Positions 15,018 to 33,727 of a stretch of DNA of 64,000 bases are shown piece by piece. A program made the position numbers and the translations under genes. Origin of the DNA: Pseudomonas sp. 6D_7.1_Bac1. Its GTDB lineage: Bacteria > Pseudomonadota > Gammaproteobacteria > Pseudomonadales > Pseudomonadaceae. Within the stretch, counting starts at the first letter, position 1; the number at the start of each line of letters is the position of its first letter. The stretch lies in the NCBI RefSeq assembly GCF_025465945.1, contig NZ_JANLNW010000051.1, positions 186,001 to 250,000 of the forward strand, read 5' to 3'. The notes beneath the pieces are model-generated. The model saw nothing but the letters and a program-made list of their open reading frames with translations, did no database searches and was not told the DNA's origin.

Positions 15018-15953
15018 ATGAATCATCTTCCCATCGCTAAGAACTCACTCACAGCCCAGGCCCATGCCATCGGTCAATTGGCTGAACGGCTCAATGGCGA
15101 GTTCCAACAAGCTGTCGAACTCATTTTGGCGTGCGAAGGTCGTGCAGCGGTCTGCGGCATGGGTAAGTCCGGACTCATTGGCAAAAAAATGGTGGCCACC
15201 TTTGCCTCCACCGGTACGCCGAGTCTTTTTCTGCATCCCGCTGAAGCTTTTCATGGCGACCTGGGCATGCTGATGCCCAGCGATGTTCTGATCCTGATCT
15301 CCTACAGCGGGGAAACGGAAGAAGTCATCAAGCTGATTCCCAGCCTGAAATCTTTTGGCAACAAGATCATCGCCATGACCGGTAATGGCCAGTCTACGCT
15401 GGCCAAACATGCAGATATCTGGCTAGACATCAACGTCGAGCGAGAGGTCTGCCCGAATAATCTGGCGCCGACCACCTCTACCTTGGCAACCATGGCCATG
15501 GGCGACGCGCTGGCCGTCGCGTTGATTGATGCGCTGGACTTCAAGGCCATGGACTTTGCCCGCTATCACCCAGGCGGCAGCCTCGGCCGACAATTGCTGA
15601 CGCGTGTAACCGATGTCATGCAAACCCGTCTGCCCCACGTGTCAAAAACCACAAGTTTCCATGACTGCCTTCTGACGATGACCTCAAGTCGCCTGGGCCT
15701 TGCACTGGTGATGCAAGAGGACAGGCTCGTGGGCATTGTCACCGATGGCGACGTGCGCCGCGCACTGCTGAATAACCCGGCGGTGGTCGACAAGCCGGTC
15801 TCGACTTTTATGACTGCGAGCCCGCATACGGTTAAAGCATCAGTGCAACTGTCTACCGCTGAGGCGTATATGCGAGAGCACAAGATTCGCGCCCTGGTAG
15901 TCATGGCCGACGAGAGCCATGAAGTAGTGGGTGTGGTAGAGATCTTTGATTAG
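15018..15953 (+). CDS. kpsF: Arabinose-5-phosphate isomerase, capsule type KpsF
   Basis: 311 residues. It converts ribulose-5-phosphate to arabinose-5-phosphate, the first step to Kdo. The SIS domain (about residues 30-165) has GMGKSGLIGKK and SYSGETEEV; two CBS domains follow (about 195-310). ATG 15018 gives the normal family start; an upstream in-frame ATG at 14922 would add an unrelated 32 residues. It heads the plus-strand operon kpsF-kpsC-kpsS. Dedicated KpsF paralogues of KdsD are a hallmark of Kdo-linked, ABC-exported capsules. No CMP-Kdo synthetase (KpsU) gene is nearby, so the housekeeping KdsB must serve. Confidence 0.92.
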   Translation: MNHLPIAKNSLTAQAHAIGQLAERLNGEFQQAVELILACEGRAAVCGMGKSGLIGKKMVATFASTGTPSLFLHPAEAFHGDLGMLMPSDVLILISYSGETEEVIKLIPSLKSFGNKIIAMTGNGQSTLAKHADIWLDINVEREVCPNNLAPTTSTLATMAMGDALAVALIDALDFKAMDFARYHPGGSLGRQLLTRVTDVMQTRLPHVSKTTSFHDCLLTMTSSRLGLALVMQEDRLVGIVTDGDVRRALLNNPAVVDKPVSTFMTASPHTVKASVQLSTAEAYMREHKIRALVVMADESHEVVGVVEIFD

Positions 15954-16010
15954 CTCGCCCTGCTTGCGCGCAGGTGCAACTACTTCTCTCATAGGATCAC
16001 CCGTACTCAC

Positions 16011-18029
16011 ATGAGAAATATTTCTCCTTATCGCCCCCGTTTGCTGGTGCTGTCCAAAGGCGCCCAACAACTGTCCACGCTTGCCGCGCTTCTGCCGGAG
16101 TACAGCATCATACCGGGCTCAATATGCGAGATCACCTCGGCCGATGCACTGTTGGCGTGGGGGCGTAAACCCAGTGCCCTCCTTGCACAACGCGAAGCGC
16201 ACAAAGCCGGCCTGCCGTTATTGACCGTTGAAGATGGTTTTGTGCGGTCCATGGGGCTTGGTTTTAATGAGCCGCCACTGAGCGTGATTGTCGACGATCT
16301 TGGCATTTATCATGACGCGAGCGTGCCTTCGCGTCTGGAAACGTTGATTCCATCTCTTTTGAATGAAGCCCAGATATTTCGAACTCGAGCGTTACAGACG
16401 CTTTGGCAGAACGAGCGGGTTTCCAAATACAACAATGCTCGCATCGAGCCCCTTCAACTGCCCCAGCCTTGTGTCCTGCTGGCTGACCAGACCAAGGGGG
16501 ATGCCTCGTTACAAGGGGCGAGCGAGGCTGATTTCGAACGCATGTTGCAAGCCGCGCTGGACCAACATCCGGGTTGCACGGTGGTGGTCAAGGTGCACCC
16601 GGATGTCGTGACGGGGAGAAAGCAAGGCCACTTTGACCTGGCTGCACTGTGCAAAAGACCCCGAGTCTATGTGATCACTCAAGATGTTCACCCTGCCGAG
16701 CTGCTCCCACAGGTCCAGTCCGTCTATGTAATGACTTCGCAGCTGGGTCTGGATGCCCTGCTGTGGAATGTCCCGGTGCACACGTTCGGCATGCCGTTTT
16801 ATGCCGGCTGGGGCCTGACCCGGGATTCCCGCCCCGCCCCTTCACGCCGCCATCCGGTCAGTCGCGAGCAACTGCTGCACGCGGTACTCATTGAGTATCC
16901 ACGCTACATTGACCCCGAATCCGGCCAACCCTGCACGCCTGAAGTCCTGATTGCCTGGCTGGGCCTGCAGCGCCGCATGCGCAGCCGTTGGCCGCGAAAC
17001 CTGCAGATGCTGGACTTCAGCAAATGGAAAAGGCCGGTCGCAACTGACTTTTTCAATGGGTCGTCACTTCGTTTCGCACGCTCTAGCGCTCGCTTGAAAA
17101 AAACGGCGCCGATCATAACCTGGGGCGCTCAGCACGATGAAGCATTGGCTCAAGACAACCACTACAACCATTGCGCTCGAGTCGAAGACGGCTTCCTGCG
17201 CTCGGTAGGGCTGGGTGCCAATAAGGTTCGGCCCCTGTCCTGGGTCGTGGACGATCTGGGTATCTATTACGATGCCAGCCGCCCTTCGCGGCTGGAACAC
17301 ATGCTGCAAAATGACGCGTGTACGCCTGAGTTGCTGACCCGCGCCAAGGTGCTACGTGAATCAATTTGCAGGATCGGGACGACCAAATACAACCTCGCCG
17401 GCACGCCCTGGAAAAGGCCCGCCGGCGTGAACAAAGTCATTTTGGTGCCTGGACAAATCGAGTCCGACGCCTCGATTCAATATGGTGCTCGCAGCCTGCG
17501 TCACAATCTTGATTTATTGCAAGCCGTACGCAAGCGCCATCCTAATGCCTGGCTTCTTTACAAACCGCATCCGGAAGCCATCGCCGGTACGCGTCCACCC
17601 GGCAAGGACGAGAGCCAGGCCTCACTGTGGTGCAATCAGGTCATTGGTAACGTGCCCTTTCATCAATTATTACTGGACGTTGACGAGGTCCATGTCCTGA
17701 CGTCCCTCTCCGGCTTCGAAGCCCTGCTGCGCGGGGTGCCAGTGACGACCTATGGTCAGCCCTTTTATGCAGGATGGGGACTGACGACCGATGAGGATAT
17801 TCACCCGGATGTTCAAGCGCGCCGTACCCATCGGATCAGTCTCGATGAGCTGGTGGCCGCAACTCTGATTCGCTACCCCGTCTATGTCAGCCGTAAGACC
17901 CGGGTCTTCACCACCCCTGAACGGACCTTGATAGAACTACAGAGCTGGCATCACGACCCTATTCAAAGAGGATGGCTGACATGGCGAGAAGTAATTCGGC
18001 GCTGGCTCCCTACCACCGCGAACCTATAA
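16011..18029 (+). CDS. kpsC: Capsule beta-Kdo transferase KpsC (two transferase modules)
   Basis: 672 residues with two homologous halves. The signature VEDGFVRSMGLG...DDLGIYHDA sits near residue 73 and its second version VEDGFLRSVGLG...DDLGIYYDA near residue 390. Each half ends with the donor-site motif (TSQLGLDALLWNVP and TSLSGFEALLRGVP followed by PFYAGWGL). In E. coli and Neisseria, KpsC/LipA alternates Kdo linkages on the lipid terminus of group 2 capsules at the inner face of the inner membrane. The start ATG 16011 has only a weak ribosome site. It is followed directly by kpsS. Confidence 0.92.
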   Translation: MRNISPYRPRLLVLSKGAQQLSTLAALLPEYSIIPGSICEITSADALLAWGRKPSALLAQREAHKAGLPLLTVEDGFVRSMGLGFNEPPLSVIVDDLGIYHDASVPSRLETLIPSLLNEAQIFRTRALQTLWQNERVSKYNNARIEPLQLPQPCVLLADQTKGDASLQGASEADFERMLQAALDQHPGCTVVVKVHPDVVTGRKQGHFDLAALCKRPRVYVITQDVHPAELLPQVQSVYVMTSQLGLDALLWNVPVHTFGMPFYAGWGLTRDSRPAPSRRHPVSREQLLHAVLIEYPRYIDPESGQPCTPEVLIAWLGLQRRMRSRWPRNLQMLDFSKWKRPVATDFFNGSSLRFARSSARLKKTAPIITWGAQHDEALAQDNHYNHCARVEDGFLRSVGLGANKVRPLSWVVDDLGIYYDASRPSRLEHMLQNDACTPELLTRAKVLRESICRIGTTKYNLAGTPWKRPAGVNKVILVPGQIESDASIQYGARSLRHNLDLLQAVRKRHPNAWLLYKPHPEAIAGTRPPGKDESQASLWCNQVIGNVPFHQLLLDVDEVHVLTSLSGFEALLRGVPVTTYGQPFYAGWGLTTDEDIHPDVQARRTHRISLDELVAATLIRYPVYVSRKTRVFTTPERTLIELQSWHHDPIQRGWLTWREVIRRWLPTTANL

Positions 18030-19303
18030 CCCAGGAGCAAGTGCTGGTTAAGCGCATGACTGGAGATCCCGGGTCATGCGGCTCCCGGCACTCCTTCCTG
18101 TTCCTGCAAAGTGTCAGCTCCCCGTTCTTCGCACAGTTGGGCCAGGCTTTGCGCGCCGAAGGTCAGTACGTCACATCGGTCAGCTTCACGATGGGCGACA
18201 TGCTCTACGGTTCGGGCTCACGGGTCCTTTGCACCTCTGCTCCGGAGCAACTGGAAGACTTCTACCGTCAGTGCTTCGCCAGCCACAGCATCACGGACGT
18301 TGTGTTGTTCGGTGACCAACGCCCGGTGCATCAGCCAGCCATACAGTTGGCCAAACGCCTTGGACTGCGAGTGCATGTTTTTGAAGAAGGCTACTTTCGC
18401 CCCTACTGGATCACGCTTGAACGTGACGGGGTCAACGCCAACTCCTTGTTGCCACGTGATCCGACGTGGTATCGAGACGTTGGCAAATCCATACCCACAT
18501 ACCGTAACGGTCAGTCGTTTCGTCTGTCGTTTGCCGCTCAAGCGTTCCACGATGTGATGTATCACGCCAGTGGTGCATTGAACCCTGTCGGCTTCCCACG
18601 GTATCGCACGCACGCCCCGTACAATGCAGCCGTCGAATATGCCAGCTTCATTCGCCAGAGGATTCGCCAGGTGTTGGCCACGACAAGGGACAGCGCCGTG
18701 ATCAGTCACTTGGTGCACCAGCGTCCCCGGACATTCCTGTTGCCATTGCAACTGGATAGCGACGCGCAGATTCGCGATCACTCGTCGTTCAAGGACATGA
18801 GTGAAGTGCTGGAGCGCACTCTGCGCTCATTCGCTACCCACGCACTGAGCGATACCCGATTGCTGATAAAGAACCATCCGTTGAGTCCCGGCCTTGTGAA
18901 CTACCATAAAGTCACCCGTGAGATCGCCAGGAAGTACGCAATCGCCGACAGGGTTGATTTTCTGGAAAGTGGTCACATGCCGACCCTGTTATCCCATAGT
19001 GCAGGCGTGGTCACTGTCAATAGCACGGTTGGAGGTTCTTCGCTGATGCACAACCTGCCCACCCTCGCCCTGGGCAATCCAATTTATGCGCTCAAAGGCT
19101 TGACTCACTCGGGTAACCTGGAGAGTTTCTGGCGTATGCCACAGCCACCCGATGCGACGCTTTTCCAACTGTTTCGCAATACGGTAATTCATACGACCCA
19201 AGTCAACGGGGGATTTTACACTCAGGACGGTATCGGTATGGCAGTGAGTAACGCGATGCGCGTGCTCATGGCCGAAACCTCCCGGATCGAGCAGTACTTA
19301 TGA
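17972..19303 (+). CDS. kpsS: Capsule Kdo transferase KpsS
   Basis: 443 residues from the first ATG. KpsS/LipB adds the first Kdo to the lipid acceptor. Family-like features are FLFLQSVSSPFFAQLG near the N-terminus, VHVFEEGYFRPYWITLE, IKNHPLSPG and the C-terminal GVVTVNSTVGGSSLMHNLP. The ATG at 17972 (with AGAGGA) overlaps kpsC by 58 bases. A GTG at 18041, 11 bases after the kpsC stop and right behind CAGGAG, is a strong alternative that loses 23 residues not conserved in the family. It overlaps the SDR gene by 4 bases (ATGA). Confidence 0.9.
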   Translation: MADMARSNSALAPYHREPITQEQVLVKRMTGDPGSCGSRHSFLFLQSVSSPFFAQLGQALRAEGQYVTSVSFTMGDMLYGSGSRVLCTSAPEQLEDFYRQCFASHSITDVVLFGDQRPVHQPAIQLAKRLGLRVHVFEEGYFRPYWITLERDGVNANSLLPRDPTWYRDVGKSIPTYRNGQSFRLSFAAQAFHDVMYHASGALNPVGFPRYRTHAPYNAAVEYASFIRQRIRQVLATTRDSAVISHLVHQRPRTFLLPLQLDSDAQIRDHSSFKDMSEVLERTLRSFATHALSDTRLLIKNHPLSPGLVNYHKVTREIARKYAIADRVDFLESGHMPTLLSHSAGVVTVNSTVGGSSLMHNLPTLALGNPIYALKGLTHSGNLESFWRMPQPPDATLFQLFRNTVIHTTQVNGGFYTQDGIGMAVSNAMRVLMAETSRIEQYL

Positions 19304-20076
19304 CCTCTCGCCGCACCCCAAACTGCATTCTCATCACGGGTGCTACAGGAGGAATCGGCGGTGCGCTGGCCGAGGTCTACGCCGGGGTCGGTGTCACCCT
19401 GATTTTGCAAGGTCGACGGGCGGAACGCCTGGAAGGGCTGGCTAAACGGTGTCAAGCCGCTGGGGCCAGCGTCGTTTGCCAAACCCTCGACATCAGGGAC
19501 CTTGAGGCCCTGCACAATTGGGTCACGCTGGTTTGCCACACCCTGCAACCGGACCTTATCATCGTCGCTGCCGGGCTTAACACCTCAACCGGGCCAACGG
19601 CCGAGGGTGAGGTGTGGGAGCAATCTCAAGCCGTCATTGACGTGAACGTACTGGCGACCATTGCCACCGTACAGGCGGCGCTCCCCGGTATGCGCTTGCG
19701 CAAACACGGTCAGATTGCCCTCCTCAGCTCCCTCGCCGCCTGGCGCGGCCTGCCCGCGACCCCGACCTACAGCGCCAGTAAAGCCGCCATCAAGGCCTAC
19801 GGTGAGAGCCTGCGCGACTGGCTGGCTCCTGACGATGTGAAGGTCAATGTCATCATGCCGGGTTATGTCGAATCCAAAATGTGTTTTGAGATGCCCGGCC
19901 CCAAACCGCTGTTATGGTCAGCGGACAAAGCCGCGCTTCGAATTCGTCGAGGCCTTGCCGCCAATCAGGCCCGGATCAGCTTCCCGTTCCCCTTGAACCT
20001 CGGGTGTTGGGCTTTGGGACTGATGCCTCATTGGATGTCATCAATGATTCTACGCAGGCTCGGTTACAGTGCTTGA
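19300..20076 (+). CDS. Short-chain dehydrogenase/reductase, RkpH-like
   Basis: 258 residues, classical SDR. The NAD(P) motif is TGATGGIG (residues 14-21), the active Ser is in LLSSLAAW, and the catalytic Tyr and Lys are in YSASK near residue 157. The C-terminus is hydrophobic (CWALGLMPHWM), suggesting membrane association, as in 3-ketosphinganine reductase-like SDRs. The start overlaps kpsS and the end overlaps the next gene, so it is in one operon with both. In the rhizobial rkp-1 region an SDR (RkpH) stands beside the same partners. Inferred role: reduction of the 3-keto group of an amino-ketone lipid made by the PKS and the alpha-oxoamine synthase. Confidence 0.85.
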   Translation: MTSRRTPNCILITGATGGIGGALAEVYAGVGVTLILQGRRAERLEGLAKRCQAAGASVVCQTLDIRDLEALHNWVTLVCHTLQPDLIIVAAGLNTSTGPTAEGEVWEQSQAVIDVNVLATIATVQAALPGMRLRKHGQIALLSSLAAWRGLPATPTYSASKAAIKAYGESLRDWLAPDDVKVNVIMPGYVESKMCFEMPGPKPLLWSADKAALRIRRGLAANQARISFPFPLNLGCWALGLMPHWMSSMILRRLGYSA

Positions 20077-21577
20077 AGTCTTGAACAGCGGACTCTTTTG
20101 GGTGATTGCCGCCGGGGTTATCCTGACTTACGCGATAGAGGCCATGCTGATTCCCCGCCCCTCGCTACGACGGCCCTTGCGCAGCTGGCTTTTACACGCA
20201 GGGGTATGGCTTTTCCTGGTGGCAGCACTTTATACCCTGACCGGGCGTCCTGTTTTCAGTGCCTTGAATGTACTGGCCTTGTGGCTGCTGATTGTGTTGG
20301 TGAGTAACGCCAAGTACCACTCGCTACGCGAACCCTTTGTCTGCGCAGACTTCGAGTACTTCAGCGATGCCATACGCTATCCCCGGCTGTACCTGCCCTT
20401 CTTTGGCATCGGTAAAGCGATTGCTTTGACGCTGGCCTTTATGACGTATCTGGCTTGCGGCCTCTATTTCGAACCTGCAACGGCCCATGCGATACCTTTG
20501 GGCATGATGCTGCTGATGGGGGCGACCGGGCTTCTGGCCCTCGGCAGTTGGAAGCCCTTGCGACCCACGTTTGATGCGCATGAAGATTTGTCTCGCTGGG
20601 GCTTGGCCGCCAGCCTGTGGACTTACTTTTTATCTGCCCGGCGCAAGGTGAACATTGACGAACTGAACTCGCCATTTGCAGCTCATACAAATGATTGCAG
20701 CGAACAACTTCCTGATGTCCTGCCGGACCTGATTTCGGTTCAGAGTGAATCGTTCTTTGATGTTCGTCGGCTATGGCCTGGCATTCGCCAGCAGGTACTT
20801 ACTCACTACGATCACCTATGCTCGGAAGCCCAGGTCCATGGCCGCTTGCAGGTCGCTGCCTGGGGCGCCAATACCGTACGTACGGAATTCGCCTTCCTCA
20901 CCGGCATTGCCGGCGACAAACTGGGCGTTCACCGTTTCAACCCTTATCGCCATCTTGCGCGCCAAGGGCTGCCCAGCATCGCGGCACATATGAAGAGCAA
21001 GGGGTATCGCACGGTATGCATTCACCCTTACTCAGGCAGCTTTTACGGCCGGAATCGTGTACTGCCGATGTTGGGTTTCGATGTATTCATTGATATTCGC
21101 AGTTTCAATGATTCACAAAAATCCGGACCATTCATCGGGGACCTGAGCGTGGGAGAGAAGATCATCGAACTGCTCACCGATAACGCTCGCCATCAGCCCT
21201 TGTACATCCACGCCGTGACCATGGAAAACCATGGCCCCCTGCACCTCGAACAGGTCCCCGACGATCAGTGGCCAGTCTGGTTCGACCGACCGGCCCTCGA
21301 CGGCCTGCGAGATCTCGCAGCCTATGTGCGGCACTTGAGCAACGCCGATCAAATGCTTGGGCAATTGCGCAAACAGCTGCTGGCAACCTCAACGCCGGCC
21401 GGCTTGTGTTTCTTCGGCGATCACGTGCCGATCCTCCCCGAGGTGTATATCGCATTGGGTGAGCCGAATGGCGATACCGATTACTTCATCTGGTCCAATA
21501 CCGCACGCACATCCTGCTTACCCACGCCGATGGCCGTTGAGCAACTGGCCAGTCACTTTGTCGATCAATTCAAATGA
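20069..21577 (+). CDS. AlkP/LtaS-like membrane sulfatase-fold protein, RkpI-like
   Basis: 502 residues from GTG 20069, which overlaps the SDR gene by 8 bases. Four to five membrane helices occupy the first about 165 residues. The periplasmic domain is of the alkaline phosphatase/lipoteichoic acid synthase type: DLISVQSESFFD, the nucleophile region GANTVRTEFAFLTG, MENHGPLH and FFGDHVP supply the metal and active-site residues. Such enzymes transfer phosphoglycerol or phosphoethanolamine or cleave sulfate/phosphate esters. RkpI of the rhizobial rkp-1 region is the likely counterpart (from memory). Inferred role: modify or transfer the head group of the capsule lipid. Confidence 0.75.
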   Translation: MLEVLNSGLFWVIAAGVILTYAIEAMLIPRPSLRRPLRSWLLHAGVWLFLVAALYTLTGRPVFSALNVLALWLLIVLVSNAKYHSLREPFVCADFEYFSDAIRYPRLYLPFFGIGKAIALTLAFMTYLACGLYFEPATAHAIPLGMMLLMGATGLLALGSWKPLRPTFDAHEDLSRWGLAASLWTYFLSARRKVNIDELNSPFAAHTNDCSEQLPDVLPDLISVQSESFFDVRRLWPGIRQQVLTHYDHLCSEAQVHGRLQVAAWGANTVRTEFAFLTGIAGDKLGVHRFNPYRHLARQGLPSIAAHMKSKGYRTVCIHPYSGSFYGRNRVLPMLGFDVFIDIRSFNDSQKSGPFIGDLSVGEKIIELLTDNARHQPLYIHAVTMENHGPLHLEQVPDDQWPVWFDRPALDGLRDLAAYVRHLSNADQMLGQLRKQLLATSTPAGLCFFGDHVPILPEVYIALGEPNGDTDYFIWSNTARTSCLPTPMAVEQLASHFVDQFK

Positions 21578-23010
21578 ACATACCTGCGCTGAATACACCT
21601 GCACTTGAGCCCCAATCACTGATAGACGGTCCGGGCTGGATCGGAATCCTGTCGCAGTGGGCGCTGTGGCGCGTGTTGCATCTGGACGAGTTCCTGGCCC
21701 CGGAAGGCGCACCTTTCTGGTTATGGCAACGAGGCTCCCGAAAACCATCAGGGCTCAAGGCAATCGCCGGAATAGGTTACAAGCGCTCCTCCGATCACGC
21801 CCGGGTGCTCTGCCAGCGCTGGGGAATTCCTTATATCGCGCTAGAGGACGGGTTCTTGCGATCCTCGTCGCTTGGCGTCGAAGGTGCCCCCCCCCTTTCC
21901 ATGGTGGTAGATCCCATCGGTATCCACTATTTATCGGATCGCCCGTCACTGCTGGAAAACATCCTCCAAAAGCCCGAACAATTGACCGTCCAGGAGCTGA
22001 TGACAGCCGGCGCCTTGATCACGCTGATGCGCCAAAGCGGCATTGGCAAATACAACAATGCACCCGATCTGGACCCAAACGACCCATTGGGTCGCACGTC
22101 TGCATTGGTATGGGTGGTGGACCAGACTTACGGCGACTTTTCCATTGCCGGGGGCGGCTTGTGCGAGGCGGACTTTGTCAGGATGCTCGATGCAGCAATC
22201 GCTGAAAACCCGGGGGCGGATGTCCGGGTACGTATCCACCCGGATTGCCTGGCCGGTCACAAAAAAAGCTGCCTCCTGGAGGCGGCTACCGCACGCGGAG
22301 TCACGCTGGAAAGTCGTAACCTTTCGTGGGCCTCATTGGCGCGCCGAGCCCGGCGGGTATACGTCGCGACCAGTCAAGCGGGACTGGAGGCGTTGATTCA
22401 AGGTGTCGCGGTCACGTGTTTCGGCGCCCCCTTTTACACGGGCTGGGGCTTGACCGATGACCGACTCGCCATTCCCCGCAGGCAAGCCCGACCCAGCTTG
22501 GAACAACTGGTTGCCGCGGCCTACATTCGCTATTGCCGCTACGTTGACCCCATGATCGACCGGCCCTGCAACGTGATGACGGTTGCCCGACAACTGGCCC
22601 GTCAAAAGGCACAGGACACACGGTTTTCCGGAACATTGACCGTCATCGGCGTCGCTCGTCGTGACCGGCAGCGAGTTCATCAACTCGTTGCCAGCCGCTG
22701 GGGACGTCTAACCTTTGCCAACGACAGCCCCACGCTCATGGCACAGGTCAAAGAGCGTGGCGGGAAACTGTTGGTGTGGGGGGCGAACGCGTCGAAAGAC
22801 TTCGAGGCGCGCGCCGAGGCGGCGGGTCTCACCGTCTGGCGTTTGTCCACGACAGACATGACCGACTGCGCGCCCACCACGGTCATCATCGATCACCGGA
22901 CAGAAGCCTGGGCCCGACTGGCGATTGCGAACAACAACACAATCCGCTATCGACAACTCGCCAGCTACATAAAACGGCTGCTCCATCTCGGTCATCGTCA
23001 ACACCATTAG
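21574..23010 (+). CDS. KpsC-like single-module transferase, RkpJ-like
   Basis: 478 residues. It resembles one half of KpsC: LEDGFLRSSSLG...DPIGIHYLSDRPS near residue 89, KYNNAPDLDP, RIHPDCLAGHKKS and the donor motif TSQAGLEALIQGVAV followed by PFYTGWGL. The last 120 residues are a different domain (TVIGVARRDRQRVHQLV onward). It overlaps the preceding gene by 4 bases (ATGA) and ends the plus operon 12 bases before the convergent minus operon. RkpJ of rhizobia is the same kind of protein. Inferred role: a Kdo or related transferase acting on the special lipid or on the polymer. Confidence 0.82.
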   Translation: MNIPALNTPALEPQSLIDGPGWIGILSQWALWRVLHLDEFLAPEGAPFWLWQRGSRKPSGLKAIAGIGYKRSSDHARVLCQRWGIPYIALEDGFLRSSSLGVEGAPPLSMVVDPIGIHYLSDRPSLLENILQKPEQLTVQELMTAGALITLMRQSGIGKYNNAPDLDPNDPLGRTSALVWVVDQTYGDFSIAGGGLCEADFVRMLDAAIAENPGADVRVRIHPDCLAGHKKSCLLEAATARGVTLESRNLSWASLARRARRVYVATSQAGLEALIQGVAVTCFGAPFYTGWGLTDDRLAIPRRQARPSLEQLVAAAYIRYCRYVDPMIDRPCNVMTVARQLARQKAQDTRFSGTLTVIGVARRDRQRVHQLVASRWGRLTFANDSPTLMAQVKERGGKLLVWGANASKDFEARAEAAGLTVWRLSTTDMTDCAPTTVIIDHRTEAWARLAIANNNTIRYRQLASYIKRLLHLGHRQHH

Positions 23011-23022
23011 CCCCTGCCTCAC

Positions 23023-31986
<8,964 letters not shown>

Positions 31987-32063
31987 CCTTATTGCTTCAC
32001 AAATCAAACGATCACCGCATTTCATTATCGATAGACGGCTCAGAGACTCATCATCGGAAAACG

Positions 32064-33647
32064 TTACCGACCGGAACTCAGCCCCATAGAGACTACTTGA
32101 ACAGGCCCACCTAAAATTTCCTCCACCAGTACCAACACTCTTTTTTTCGCATCACCAAATCCCTGGGAGACAAAACTCCCCCAGAAATAGAAGTACAACA
32201 AGTCGTTCATTTCCGGTTTGAGAATGTCAGAGATCGACTCGATTTCTTCCAGATCAGAAAGCTCCTCCACTTGGTGAGCCACACGGCTGTATTCTGCCAG
32301 ACCAAAACAAAAGAGCGGCTTGTGCGCCAGAATAGCGTCCCAGCCCACGGAAGAATTACAAAGCGCCACCACTTCAGAGTGCCAGATAAGTTCACGGGTT
32401 GATTCATCGGAAATAAAAACGTCAGCCGCCTTCGGAAGACGACTTAAATAATCCGTAACTTCCCGATCCTTGCACTGGGGATGACGGCGCAGGACGATGT
32501 TCAACCCCTTGGATCTGAAATAACGAATGCAACTGTCGACCATTTCCTGAAAACTGAAGGGCGACAGTCGCTGTACGGAGTCTCCCGGAATTTGCAGCGG
32601 CACCACCGCAAAGCGTCCATATTCACCAAACCTCGAGCATCGTTCGGGTGTTTCCCCAAAGGTCCGAATCCGTGCTGCATCGCAAAACTTTCTGGCCTCA
32701 TCACGACCCAATGACTCAAAAGCATGCCGCCGTGGATAAGCTTGTATTTCCGACCACCCCGAGTATCCACCTCGCTCGACCTGAACGTATCCATTGCCAA
32801 TAGCTTTGTAATGAACAAAGCACCCAATTTTGCTGTACTTGTGACAATCCACAATGGCCATGGGATAACGCTGATGCCGGGAGAACGGTGTATACAACGA
32901 TGGACCGGGAACTGACAGTTGTGGTGCCAACCGGACGTGATGTCCTTTGTGCCGCAGCTCGCGGGCGAACAGAAAGCCATCGGGCAGACGTTCAGGATTG
33001 ATGATTTCCCCGCTCGCCAGAGCACCCCATACGTTTGGAGAAATACGAACAATAACAGTTGGTTGGTCAATCAACAGTCGCGCTTTTGTCTGGATGGCAC
33101 TGGCCGCTTGAGGCAACTCTTCAGGGTCAGATCCCGAGGCACGACAAACCTCAAGATAATTGTCCATAGTGGTCGCAAGCTCTGCACGCAATGAAGCCTC
33201 ATTGATCAGGCTCGCAACCCGTTGAGCCAGGTTGATATTGAACACGCCCAAGGCCGACCGGGCCGCGTCCATCAGAACGGCATCCCCCTCGGCTTGCATA
33301 GCGAGCAGCGCCTCATCACTGAGCGCGGCCTCAAAGGCATGCAGCCCCTGCGCCATGCGTAAAACGCTACCCGACATTTCAGCCAGCGTGACTTGATTTC
33401 GCAAGATCACTGGCGCGATCGCGCGATTCAATTGGTCTGCCCTTTTCAGCATAAATGGCACTAATGCATTACGCGACCGATTGAAAAAGGCCATGCGAGT
33501 AAAGGCATTCAACATCGTTGGCGTTTCCATATATCGCTCATAGAGCTCAATAGCGCCTTCAAGCTTGCCAGCTAACAGCAATTCCTTTACCAGTCCTTCT
33601 ATGACGTGGGTCATCGTTGTCGCCATATTTTTATTTGCCTTATTCAT
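32064..33647 (-). CDS. Capsule_synth-type glycosyltransferase-like protein
   Basis: 527 residues. The first about 190 are helical and unrecognised. The rest is like the KpsS/KpsC superfamily: GYSGWSEI near 300, PLQIPGDSVQRLSP near 350, the basic RRHPQCKDRE near 390, and the donor-site motif LCNSSVGWDAILAHKPLFCFG near 425 (split here as a family motif, not a proof of substrate). It probably transfers a sugar, perhaps Kdo or the repeat unit, at the inner face of the membrane. It lies 80 bases after the HAD fusion gene and 77 bases before the PKS. Base composition is lower in GC than the flanking housekeeping genes. No good ribosome site is visible at the start. Confidence 0.7.
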   Translation of the reverse strand: MNKANKNMATTMTHVIEGLVKELLLAGKLEGAIELYERYMETPTMLNAFTRMAFFNRSRNALVPFMLKRADQLNRAIAPVILRNQVTLAEMSGSVLRMAQGLHAFEAALSDEALLAMQAEGDAVLMDAARSALGVFNINLAQRVASLINEASLRAELATTMDNYLEVCRASGSDPEELPQAASAIQTKARLLIDQPTVIVRISPNVWGALASGEIINPERLPDGFLFARELRHKGHHVRLAPQLSVPGPSLYTPFSRHQRYPMAIVDCHKYSKIGCFVHYKAIGNGYVQVERGGYSGWSEIQAYPRRHAFESLGRDEARKFCDAARIRTFGETPERCSRFGEYGRFAVVPLQIPGDSVQRLSPFSFQEMVDSCIRYFRSKGLNIVLRRHPQCKDREVTDYLSRLPKAADVFISDESTRELIWHSEVVALCNSSVGWDAILAHKPLFCFGLAEYSRVAHQVEELSDLEEIESISDILKPEMNDLLYFYFWGSFVSQGFGDAKKRVLVLVEEILGGPVQVVSMGLSSGR

Positions 33648-33727
33648 CTATTGCGCTCGCACACAGGATTAAAGGACGCAATAGGCTCGCTTAAGTGGCG
33701 ATGCCCAACGCAGACTGTAAATATTTC

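Noticed and set aside
17972..18040. kpsS starting only at GTG 18041
   Set aside because: A plausible alternative with CAGGAG next to it, but the ATG at 17972 also has a good AGAGGA site, so the longer form was listed and the alternative noted.
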